Shown here: piece after piece, positions 1-6,803 of the stretch
Position numbering within the stretch: position 1 is the first letter of the stretch
How the letters are laid out: the number at the start of each line of letters is the position of its first letter
Assembly: GCA_012729595.1 (NCBI GenBank)
Contig: JAAYCU010000242.1
Coordinates: 1-34,893 of the forward strand
Origin: Phycisphaerales bacterium
GTDB lineage: Bacteria; Planctomycetota; Phycisphaerae; UBA1845; PWPN01
Reading direction: 5' to 3'
Length of the DNA stretch: 34,893 nt
Position numbers and translations under genes: made by a program
The notes under the pieces: model-generated
What the model was told of the DNA's origin: nothing
Seen by the model: the letters and a program-made list of their open reading frames with translations, nothing else
Databases searched by the model: none

Positions 1-966
1 GACCTGTGTGGTTCTGGCAGGCAGGTTATGTCCACCGAGATAATCGGCCAGGACGGCCGCATCCATCTGCAGGTTCCTCTGCAATTCCTCGAAATCCAGA
101 TAAACACTGATGGAGTCGATATCGTAAACCCCGGTGCGCACGTCATCGACATATCGGAAGGTACGTGTGTGCGCACTCAGATCGCTGATGCGGCCGGTAT
201 CACTGAAGGGAACAAACGTTACCGAGACCTCCTCGCCCCGGTAATAGAAACGTTGATAATTCCCGCTTGCATCTCGGCTGGCACACAGATCGCTGCCAAG
301 AATCACGCCGTCGAGGGCCGGTCCCACCCACGCCGGATCGAAAGACCCCAGTTTCGTACTCTCTGCCAATGGAATCGGACGGTAATTGCCGGGACGCCTG
401 TAAAGCGAGTTCTCGCTGACGGCGGCCTTGCCCCGCTCCTTGGGAGTGGCGTTTTCCCACCATTGTTGCCAACGGGCCTCCAGGTCCGGTGGCAGAACGC
501 TGTTACCCTGAGCGTCCCGGCCGTAACAAGGCATCTCGAATTTCCCCAAAGTCGTAGAACCGGGATAATACTTTTCGTAGAACAGACCATGCCCAAACTC
601 ATTGACGCGATTGGTCTCCTCCAACCGAATCCCCACCAGTTGGGCCATGTTGGTCCGGCCGGTATGCGGAAAGCGAATAACCCCATAACTGATGATTACC
701 GGGGTGGCTTCCTCGATGACCTCAGGCATCTCCTCTTTAATTGTGTCAATAAACTCCTGGTAGTAACCGAATCCCTGCAGGGTTCCGTTCTCCATCACCA
801 AATCGCCCAGCATACCGCGTGAGCGGTCCTTGACCATCTGGAGGAAACCGTCCATCACGCTGACCACAATAAGCACCATGGCAACGCATAGGCAGACGGC
901 CGCCATGGCGAAAAAGGCAATTCGCCTTTTGAAGAGATATCGCAGACAAAGAAAAAGCTTATACAT
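1..966 (-). CDS. LolC/LolE-type ABC transporter permease, N-terminal part (cut by window edge)
   Basis: The frame is open from the ATG at 966 down to base 1, giving 322 residues with no stop, so the 3' part lies outside the window. The first 20 residues are basic (MYKLFLCLRYLFKRR) and are followed by one hydrophobic segment at about residues 16-38 that ends in SVMDGF. A long soluble region then follows, with acidic and aromatic stretches. This is the layout of the LolC/LolE/FtsX permeases: TM1, then a MacB-like periplasmic domain, then three C-terminal TM helices, which would lie outside the window. In that family the protein pairs with a LolD-type ATPase and moves lipoproteins or other substrates out of the inner membrane. 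The gene starts 42 bp after the lysS stop on the same strand, so it is probably co-transcribed. A GAGGAGG stretch lies about 30 nt before the ATG, too far for an ordinary ribosome site. Substrate is unknown. Confidence 0.8.
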   Translation of the reverse strand, partial: MYKLFLCLRYLFKRRIAFFAMAAVCLCVAMVLIVVSVMDGFLQMVKDRSRGMLGDLVMENGTLQGFGYYQEFIDTIKEEMPEVIEEATPVIISYGVIRFPHTGRTNMAQLVGIRLEETNRVNEFGHGLFYEKYYPGSTTLGKFEMPCYGRDAQGNSVLPPDLEARWQQWWENATPKERGKAAVSENSLYRRPGNYRPIPLAESTKLGSFDPAWVGPALDGVILGSDLCASRDASGNYQRFYYRGEEVSVTFVPFSDTGRISDLSAHTRTFRYVDDVRTGVYDIDSISVYLDFEELQRNLQMDAAVLADYLGGHNLPARTTQV

Positions 967-1008
967 GCGGGACTGTCACCGTGCGGGGCGAGGCTTATGC
1001 CCTCCTCG

Positions 1009-2529
1009 CTATACCGATTCCTCGTTGTCCAGTTCGTTATCTTGGGCTTCCGCTTCCGCGGGGCTGAGCGGACGTTGCAGGGGGAACAGGATCACGTCGC
1101 GGATACTCGGTGAGTCGGTCAGCAACATTACCAACCGATCCACCCCGATACCCAACCCCCCCGCCGGCGGCATGCCGTACTCCAAGGCCCGTACGAAATC
1201 CTCGTCCATCACGGCCATGGTCTCGTCGCGTTTCTCGCCGGCCAACTGCTGCTGGAAATTCTCCTGCTGAATCCGCGGATCGTTCAATTCCGTATAAGCG
1301 TTACCGACCTCCGTGCCGGCCACGAAAGCCTCGAAACGCAAAGCTATGTCCGGATCGTCGCTCTTGCGTCGAGTTAGTGGGCATAAAGGAGCCGGATAAT
1401 CCAAAACGAAAGTGGGTTGAATAAGCTTCGGCTCCACCAGGGCCTCGAAAACTTCGTTAATAACAATGACATCCGCAAGCTTGGACTGGTCGATGCCCAA
1501 TTCCGCGGCCTTGGCCCGAACGGAAGCGATATCGCCCGGCTTGACCCCGGCGTATTCCTCTAGCAAGTCCGCGTAATAACGTCTTGGCCAAGGCGGGGTA
1601 TAGTCAATCATCAGGTCGCCGAAGGGGCGTTTGTACCCGCCTCCGATCCGCTCGATCGCCGATGATACCATCGCCTCGGTAATATCCATCATGTCGTTAT
1701 AATCACCGTAAGCCTGATACAACTCCAACAGGGTGAACTCCGGATTATGCGAGGTATCGATCCCCTCGTTGCGGAAGACGCGGGAGAACTCGAACACCCG
1801 CTCCATCCCCCCTACCAGCAGTCGTTTGAGATACAGCTCCGGACTGATCCGCAAGAATAGCTTCATATCCAGTGTGTTATGATGGGTGACGAATGGACGA
1901 GCCGCCGCCCCGCCGTAGATCGGTTGCAGGACCGGCGTTTCCACCTCGAAAAAGCGGTGGTCCACCAGACAGCGGCGGATGGAATCGATGATCGCGCTGC
2001 GCTGCTTGAAGGTTTCCTGGACCGCCGGGTTGGAAAACAGGTCAACATAGCGCCGACGATAACGCAGGTCGATATCCTTCAGCCCGTGCCATTTTTCAGG
2101 CGGCGGCTGCACAGCCTTGCATAGCATGGTTACCGCATCGGCCCAGACGGTCAGTTCACCGGTCTTAGTACGACCGAGTACACCGTCAACCCCGATCATA
2201 TCTCCGAGATTCAACAGCTTAGCGGCCAGGGTGAACTCCTGTTCCGTCACCGCCGACTTGCTGACCCCGACCTGGATTACCCCGCCGCTGTCGCGTAGCT
2301 GCATGAATATCAGCTTGCCCGTTGGACGATACAACACCAAGCGCCCGGCAACCCGCACACGGACACCCTCGGCGTGCTGGCCCGGTTCGATATTCCGGGC
2401 CTCGCCATCCCGACGAACCTCGGCGATCGCCTCCACGTTTTCAAAACGCTGGCCGTAGGGGTCTATCCCTAATTCGCGGATCCGCTCTAGCTTGGTTATG
2501 CGATCTTCAACCTGCTGCTGAATACTCAT
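1009..2529 (-). CDS. lysS: Lysine--tRNA ligase (class II)
   Basis: Charges tRNA-Lys with lysine in the cytoplasm. The 506-residue product has the usual bacterial LysRS length. An N-terminal OB-fold anticodon-binding domain spans about residues 55-145 and the class II catalytic core fills the rest. Motif 2 is visible at about 250-272 (FRNEGIDTSHNPEF), and motif 3 at about 458-484 (GIGVDRLVMLL, then RDVILFP). The reading frame runs upstream to a TTG at 2601, but the ATG at 2529 (MSIQQQVEDR) gives the family's normal start and length, so I chose it. The extra 24 residues look like leader DNA. The ABC permease gene follows after 42 bp. Upstream lies a structured leader or small RNA with its own promoter and a terminator (2697-2890), so lysS may be attenuated. 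I see no T-box sequence. Confidence 0.96.
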   Translation of the reverse strand: MSIQQQVEDRITKLERIRELGIDPYGQRFENVEAIAEVRRDGEARNIEPGQHAEGVRVRVAGRLVLYRPTGKLIFMQLRDSGGVIQVGVSKSAVTEQEFTLAAKLLNLGDMIGVDGVLGRTKTGELTVWADAVTMLCKAVQPPPEKWHGLKDIDLRYRRRYVDLFSNPAVQETFKQRSAIIDSIRRCLVDHRFFEVETPVLQPIYGGAAARPFVTHHNTLDMKLFLRISPELYLKRLLVGGMERVFEFSRVFRNEGIDTSHNPEFTLLELYQAYGDYNDMMDITEAMVSSAIERIGGGYKRPFGDLMIDYTPPWPRRYYADLLEEYAGVKPGDIASVRAKAAELGIDQSKLADVIVINEVFEALVEPKLIQPTFVLDYPAPLCPLTRRKSDDPDIALRFEAFVAGTEVGNAYTELNDPRIQQENFQQQLAGEKRDETMAVMDEDFVRALEYGMPPAGGLGIGVDRLVMLLTDSPSIRDVILFPLQRPLSPAEAEAQDNELDNEESV

Positions 2530-2692
2530 GTTCTTTAATACCGTTCTCTCTGTAGCGTGGACCCCTGCCAGGGATCGAAAACATTGCCGTATTGCGGACA
2601 ACCGTCATCGCGCTATTGCTGACGGCTGGGCATTGTCGCCGATTTTCTCCGGAATTGCCAATCGCCCCCCATCTCATGCCATAGTCCCGCGC

Positions 2693-2731
2693 AGCCAAAA
2701 ACCCCCACGCAAGCGTGAGGGTTTCTCGGCT
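2693..2731 (-). terminator. Rho-independent terminator reading toward lysS
   Basis: On the minus strand an almost perfect 12-bp stem (AAACCCTCACGC, loop TT, GCGTGGGGGTTT) runs into five T residues at 2701-2697. AGCC and GGCT at the outer edges could extend the pairing. On the plus strand the tract after the stem is GTTTCTC, so termination should be stronger in the minus direction. It lies 168 bp upstream of the lysS ATG. It therefore either ends a short upstream RNA or attenuates lysS. Confidence 0.65.
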
Positions 2732-2855
2732 GGGACGACAGAAAAAAGGCCGCCCCTAAGGAAACACTGAACGACGGGAGCCCGGGATCGATCCGGGAAT
2801 ACTGACAGGGAGACCGGTTCTCCCACACCCGCTAACATCTTTTCATCACGATCAG
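2697..2855 (-). ncRNA. Candidate structured small RNA or lysS leader
   Basis: A sigma70-like promoter (2862-2890) would start minus-strand RNA near 2855, and the terminator at 2697-2723 would end it, giving about 160 nt. The span contains two strong hairpins. One has a GGGAG/CTCCC stem around AACCGGT, near 2809-2825. The other has a CCCGG/CCGGG stem around ATCGATC, near 2781-2797. A six-T run lies at 2747-2742. A second CTCCC lies just after the second hairpin and could compete for the first GGGAG, so two folds are possible. I see no SRP core, 6S, T-box or tRNA signature and no convincing ORF. The 482-bp gap 2530-3012 holds this candidate, the larE promoter and the larE leader hairpin, and no protein gene. 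Confidence 0.3.
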
Positions 2856-2861
2856 GAACAA

Positions 2862-2890
2862 AACATATCGGCTTGGCAACCAGTTGGCAA
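2862..2890 (-). promoter_or_regulatory. Sigma70-like promoter toward lysS / small RNA
   Basis: On the minus strand TTGCCA (2890-2885) and TATGTT (2867-2862) are separated by exactly 17 bp. It fires toward the structured leader and lysS. Confidence 0.45.
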
Positions 2891-2909
2891 ATCATGACCG
2901 CATATCCGC

Positions 2910-2938
2910 CTGTCGGCTGAAAGTTAATACGCTATAAT
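2910..2938 (+). promoter_or_regulatory. Sigma70-like promoter toward larE
   Basis: A perfect -10 TATAAT (2933-2938) lies 17 bp after a weak -35 CTGTCG (2910-2915). Transcription would begin near 2945, about 68 bp before the larE start. Confidence 0.45.
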
Positions 2939-2955
2939 ATCCTATTAACGTCCAT

Positions 2956-2980
2956 GGCCGACCTTATCGTCGGCCTTTTT
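2956..2980 (+). terminator. Intrinsic terminator-like hairpin in the larE leader
   Basis: A perfect 7-bp GC-rich stem (GGCCGAC, loop CTTATC, GTCGGCC) is followed at once by TTTTT (2976-2980). It lies between the larE promoter and its GTG start, only about 11 nt after the predicted transcription start. It therefore cannot end an upstream plus-strand gene in this window, because there is none. It looks like an attenuator or the end of a very short RNA. Confidence 0.6.
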
Positions 2981-3012
2981 GATGAGCCCGGACTGCTCGG
3001 GAGGGCCGCCTT

Positions 3013-3855
3013 GTGCAAGAAACCGCGCTGGAAACCAAACTGGAGAAGATGAAAAGTGGCCTGCGGGCCCTGGAGAGCGTGGCCGTCGCGTTTTCGGCCG
3101 GCGTGGACTCGACCTTTCTGCTCAAGGTGGCCGTCGATACGCTCGGCCCGGACAAGGTGATCGCGGTTACCGCCGACAGCGACAGCCTGGCCCGGGCGGA
3201 ATTCGAGGAGGCGGTCAAGCTGGCCGAGGGCATGGGGGCGCGGCATGCGGTAATCAAGACCGGCGAGTTCGACGATCCGAATTATCTGGCCAACCCGGCC
3301 AACCGCTGCTACTACTGCAAGAACGAGTTGTTCGGCAAACTCGGCGAGTTTATCGCCGAGCACGGGTTGAAGGCCGTCGTGGCCGGGGTGAACGCAGACG
3401 ATTACGCCGACTGGCGGCCCGGTATCCAGGCTGGACGCGAACACCATGTGTATACGCCCTGCGCCGATGCGGGGCTGACCAAGCAGGATATCCGAGCGTT
3501 AAGCAGGCGGATGGGCCTGCCCACGTACGACAAGCCGGCCATGCCTTGTCTGGCCAGTCGAATACCATACGGCGAGGCCATCACCCCGGAGAAGCTCAAG
3601 ATGATCGAACGCGGCGAGGCCCTGCTGCGGGAGATGGGCTTTCCCGAGTGCCGGGTACGTCATCATCAAAACCTGGCCCGTATCGAGGTGCCGGCCGGAC
3701 AGATCGAAATCCTCTGCCGCCCCGAGACCCGCCAACAAGTCGAATCCGCCTTTCGCGATATCGGCTACGCCTACGTGGCCGTGGACCTGCGCGGGTTCCG
3801 TAGCGGGAGCATGAACGAAGTGATCGCCTTCGGGCAGAAAACGCCCGCCGAATAA
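3013..3855 (+). CDS. larE: LarE-type ATP-dependent sulfur transferase
   Basis: LarE supplies sulfur to pyridinium-3,5-bisdicarboxylate mononucleotide during synthesis of the nickel-pincer cofactor of LarA-type racemases. The 280-residue protein has the PP-loop SAGVDS at residues 28-33, an N-terminal ATP pyrophosphatase domain and the C-terminal LarE part (VRHHQNLARIEV, then DLRGFRSGSMNE). Cys179 in MPCLASRIPYG sits where the sacrificial cysteine lies in Lactobacillus LarE. A CxxC (RCYYCK, Cys99 and Cys102) is also present. Three such cysteines are the pattern of LarE proteins that bind a [4Fe-4S] cluster, so this may be the catalytic iron-sulfur type (inference). The start is GTG with GGGAGG 8 nt upstream. 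No larA, larB or larC is in the window. A 133-bp gap separates it from the oxidoreductase downstream. Confidence 0.88.
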   Translation: MQETALETKLEKMKSGLRALESVAVAFSAGVDSTFLLKVAVDTLGPDKVIAVTADSDSLARAEFEEAVKLAEGMGARHAVIKTGEFDDPNYLANPANRCYYCKNELFGKLGEFIAEHGLKAVVAGVNADDYADWRPGIQAGREHHVYTPCADAGLTKQDIRALSRRMGLPTYDKPAMPCLASRIPYGEAITPEKLKMIERGEALLREMGFPECRVRHHQNLARIEVPAGQIEILCRPETRQQVESAFRDIGYAYVAVDLRGFRSGSMNEVIAFGQKTPAE

Positions 3856-3915
3856 ACGCATTCATGATTTCGCGGGTCTGTCCTTCTCGACCGGGAATAG
3901 GGAAATCTTCGACAC

Positions 3916-3931
3916 TCGACGCATGCGTCGA
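3916..3931. promoter_or_regulatory. 16-bp perfect palindrome, possible operator
   Basis: TCGACGCATGCGTCGA is a perfect palindrome in the 133-bp gap between larE and the oxidoreductase, 58 bp before the latter's ATG. Its size and place fit a dimeric repressor site. No regulator gene lies next to it, so the role is inferred. Confidence 0.35.
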
Positions 3932-3988
3932 CAAGCATTATTCTACCAGTACCATTAAGCTATTCCGTTGATCGAGGAACAATAATCC

Positions 3989-5062
3989 ATGAGCAATCCG
4001 GAACGTATCCTTCAGGTTGGTATCGTCGGGTTGGGCCATCTGCATCCGCGTCTGTATATGCCCTTGTTCGAATCCTGCCCATTGACCAAGGTCGTGGCCG
4101 TCACCGAATCGAACCCCGACTTGCGCCACGTCTTCTGCGGCGACTACGGAACGGCCGGCTACGCGGGCGTGGAGGAAATGCTCCACGCGCACCAGTTGGA
4201 CGTGGCCGCTGTGTTCCTGCCACACGCCGATTGCCCGGCGGCGGCGGAGGCGTGCGCCCAGGCAGGCGTGCATCTCATGGTGGAAAAGCCGATGGCCGCC
4301 GACGTGGGAGGCGCGCAACGCATCGTGCAAGCCGCCCAGCGGCACCGGGTCAAGCTGACCACCGGCTACTGCTGGCGGATGCACCCGGCCGCCCGCGAGT
4401 TCAAGGCCCTGATCCAGGAAGGCATCATCGGCCAGCCGGTCGGGGCCGAGGGGCGCTGCGCCGCCGGCCGACTCAGCCGCTACATCGTCGGGCATTCGCC
4501 CTGGATGCTCCAGAAGAGCCGATCCGGCGGCGGGCCGATGTATAACCTCGGCGTACATTGGATCGACCTGTTCCGCTGGATGCTCGACGACGAGGTCATC
4601 GAGGCCGAGGGGCGAAACGTCAAGGTCAATACGGAGTACGACATCGAGGACAATTCCTTCGCCCATCTACGTTTTTCCCGAGGGACCATCGCCGCCTTGG
4701 ATATCAGCTATACCGTGCCGGATTCGTTCCCTTACGGGCGCGATCTATACCTTTCCGTGCGCGGTACGCAAGGGGTGATTTCCTGGTCGCCGGCGTATGA
4801 GGGTGAAAAGGACATTCTGTTCGTGTGCAGCGATCACGAGGCCTTCGCCGGCTCACCGCGGCGCAGCCTTTCTTTTGAGTTGACCACGATCAAGGGTTAT
4901 TCCGGCGTGATGGGGATGGATTATGTGCGCGACTTCGCCGAGGCGGTGTTGTACGACCGCCCGCCGGCCATTTCCGGCGAGGACGGGGTGGCCGCCCTCA
5001 AGGTGGTCGAGGCCGTCTATCGCGCCGCCGAGGAGAAACGGTGGGTTCCCATCACGGGTTGA
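3989..5062 (+). CDS. Gfo/Idh/MocA family NAD(P)-dependent oxidoreductase
   Basis: This 357-residue protein begins with an N-terminal Rossmann fold (VGIVGLGHLHPRLY at about residues 10-23). The family signature EKPMAAD follows near residue 98, where the lysine helps catalysis, and a GGGPMYNLGVHWIDL stretch near 180-194 matches the substrate-side region with its conserved histidine. The C-terminal part has the usual beta-sheet dimer domain. Members oxidise or reduce hydroxyl groups of sugars, inositols and related polyols in the cytoplasm; the substrate cannot be read from sequence. The start ATG follows GAGGAAC by about 13 nt. The photolyase gene follows after 39 bp and may share the transcript. 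Confidence 0.88.
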   Translation: MSNPERILQVGIVGLGHLHPRLYMPLFESCPLTKVVAVTESNPDLRHVFCGDYGTAGYAGVEEMLHAHQLDVAAVFLPHADCPAAAEACAQAGVHLMVEKPMAADVGGAQRIVQAAQRHRVKLTTGYCWRMHPAAREFKALIQEGIIGQPVGAEGRCAAGRLSRYIVGHSPWMLQKSRSGGGPMYNLGVHWIDLFRWMLDDEVIEAEGRNVKVNTEYDIEDNSFAHLRFSRGTIAALDISYTVPDSFPYGRDLYLSVRGTQGVISWSPAYEGEKDILFVCSDHEAFAGSPRRSLSFELTTIKGYSGVMGMDYVRDFAEAVLYDRPPAISGEDGVAALKVVEAVYRAAEEKRWVPITG

Positions 5063-5101
5063 GAACCCTGCATCGTTGATGCTCTATTCGAGCGTTTGCC
5101 C

Positions 5102-6520
5102 ATGTCGTCCACGATTGTATGGTTTCGACAGGATCTGCGTCTGGCGGATAATCCGGCGTTGGCGGCGGCCGGGCGGCGGGGCACGCCGATCATTCCTGTA
5201 TTTATTTTCGACCCCGAGTCGGAAGGCCGCTGGGCGCCGGGCGGCGCCGCCCGCTGGTGGATGCACCATTCGCTGTATGAATTGGACAATCAACTGCGCG
5301 GTCGCGGCTCGCGTCTGATTATCCGCCAGGGTCAAACACTCGATACACTTGATGAACTTGTCCGGCAAAGCGGGGCGGACGCCGTCTTCTGGAACCGCCG
5401 GTACGAGCCGGCGGCCAGGCGACAAGATGAAACAATCGCCCGTAACCTGAAAAAACGCGGGCTGACCGTGGAAACCTTCAATGCAACCCTGCTGTTCGAG
5501 CCCGATGAGGTGATGAACAAACAGGGCGAACCGTATCGGGTATTCACGCCTTATTATCACGCCTGCCTCGCCCGCGGCGAGCCCACTGCCCCGTTGCCTC
5601 CGCCGCACCGTCTGCCGAGTCCCCAGCGCTGGCCCGACACGTTGAAACTTGCGGAGCTGCAACTGCGCCCGACCATCGACTGGGCCGGCGGGCTGGCGGA
5701 AGCTTGGAAGCCCGGCGAAACAGCAGCCCAACAATGTCTGAAGCGATTCGTGACCCGGGCCTTGAACGACTACAACGAACAACGCGAGCGTCCCGATCTG
5801 GAAGGCACCTCGCGTTTATCGCCTTATCTGCACTGGGGTGAAATCAGTTCGCGACAGGTATGGTCGGCGATCAGGGCGGAGAGCGGGCGGGACGCGGAGG
5901 CGTTTTGTCGCCAACTGATCTGGCGTGAATTCGCCCATCACCTTCTCTATCATTTTCCGCGTACACCGACCAAGCCGTTACGACCGGAGTTCGAACGGTT
6001 CCCGTGGACGAGGCAACGCAAGCTGCTATCCGCCTGGCAGCGCGGCCGTACCGGCTACCCGCTGGTCGACGCGGGGATGCGGCAATTATGGCATACCGGC
6101 TGGATGCATAACCGGGTACGCATGGTTGTCGCTTCCTTCCTGGTTAAACATCTGCTGATCCCCTGGACGGCCGGGGCGGACTGGTTCTGGGATACCCTGG
6201 TCGACGCCGATCTGGCGAATAATACGTTCGGCTGGCAGTGGACCGCCGGTTGCGGGGCCGACGCCGCCCCCTATTTCCGCATTTTCAATCCGGTTGGTCA
6301 GGCGGAACGTTTCGATCCGGACGGCGAATACGTCCGCCGCTGGGTGCCGGAACTGGCCCGGCTGCCGGTACCATGGATTCACCGGCCGTGGGAGGCTGCG
6401 ACCGCTCTACTCGAAAAATCCGGCGTCCGCCTCGGCCATACCTATCCCGAACCGATCGTCGAGCACTCCGAGGCCCGCCGTCTGGCATTGGCCGCCTACC
6501 AGCAAATGCGTAACACCTGA
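5102..6520 (+). CDS. phrB: Deoxyribodipyrimidine photolyase (class I, cryptochrome/photolyase family)
   Basis: Repairs UV-induced pyrimidine dimers in DNA using light and FAD. The 472-residue product opens with TIVWFRQDLRLADNPAL, the typical start of the antenna-binding alpha/beta domain. The C-terminal FAD domain shows TGYPLVDAGMRQLWHTGWMH, RVRMVVASFLVKHLL and WQWTAGCGADAAPYFRIFNP, all class I photolyase signatures. The C-terminus (YPEPIVEHSEAR) is also typical, so the gene looks complete. The frame extends to a TTG at 5096; the ATG at 5102 is preferred. The gap to the upstream oxidoreductase is 39 bp. Confidence 0.95.
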   Translation: MSSTIVWFRQDLRLADNPALAAAGRRGTPIIPVFIFDPESEGRWAPGGAARWWMHHSLYELDNQLRGRGSRLIIRQGQTLDTLDELVRQSGADAVFWNRRYEPAARRQDETIARNLKKRGLTVETFNATLLFEPDEVMNKQGEPYRVFTPYYHACLARGEPTAPLPPPHRLPSPQRWPDTLKLAELQLRPTIDWAGGLAEAWKPGETAAQQCLKRFVTRALNDYNEQRERPDLEGTSRLSPYLHWGEISSRQVWSAIRAESGRDAEAFCRQLIWREFAHHLLYHFPRTPTKPLRPEFERFPWTRQRKLLSAWQRGRTGYPLVDAGMRQLWHTGWMHNRVRMVVASFLVKHLLIPWTAGADWFWDTLVDADLANNTFGWQWTAGCGADAAPYFRIFNPVGQAERFDPDGEYVRRWVPELARLPVPWIHRPWEAATALLEKSGVRLGHTYPEPIVEHSEARRLALAAYQQMRNT

Positions 6521-6540
6521 CAATCATTCGCTCATGATTG
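6521..6540 (+). terminator. Weak hairpin directly after phrB
   Basis: CAATCAT and ATGATTG form a perfect 7-bp stem around TCGCTC, starting at the base after the phrB stop. No T tract follows, so it may be a Rho-dependent or RNA-stabilising element rather than an intrinsic terminator. Confidence 0.3.
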
Positions 6541-6729
6541 CCGGCATTGTCTACACGTAACACCAGATATCCCCTAATCCATTATAGAATCAGAAGATAC
6601 GGCTGCTCGCCACTACTGATCAGGAGTGATTAAGCGTGTACCCCGGCAGTAGACCGACACCCCAACCAACCCAATCCCAACGCGGTTCTTCACTATCGAT
6701 CACTCTACCCCTGGTATATACCGAATTAT

Positions 6730-6786
6730 CTGGTTATCGGACGCAATCTAGCCTGATGTGGAGCGGTCACACAACCGATAAACCAG
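6730..6786 (+). promoter_or_regulatory. Inverted repeat ending at the ribosome site of the HEAT-repeat gene
   Basis: CTGGTTATCGG (6730-6740) and CCGATAAACCAG (6775-6786) are an inverted repeat with one bulged base and 34 nt between the arms. The 3' arm ends directly before GGTGGGAG, the likely ribosome site of the gene at 6804. In RNA it would form a long-looped stem beside the start. The 283-bp gap 6521-6803 contains nothing else I can name. Confidence 0.3.
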
Positions 6787-6803
6787 GTGGGAGTATTGCG
6801 CGC

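Noticed and set aside
28-822. Plus-strand open frame of 264 codons
   Set aside because: It is antisense to the ABC permease gene, whose translation shows the expected membrane segment and family features.
2530-2601. N-terminal extension of lysS from a TTG
   Set aside because: The extra 24 residues have no counterpart in LysRS proteins and lie in leader DNA; the ATG at 2529 gives the normal length.
2740-2860. tRNA, SRP RNA or 6S RNA on either strand
   Set aside because: No GGTTCRANNCC T-loop with a matching acceptor stem, no GGAAGGAAGCA-type SRP core and no 6S-like closing stem could be found.
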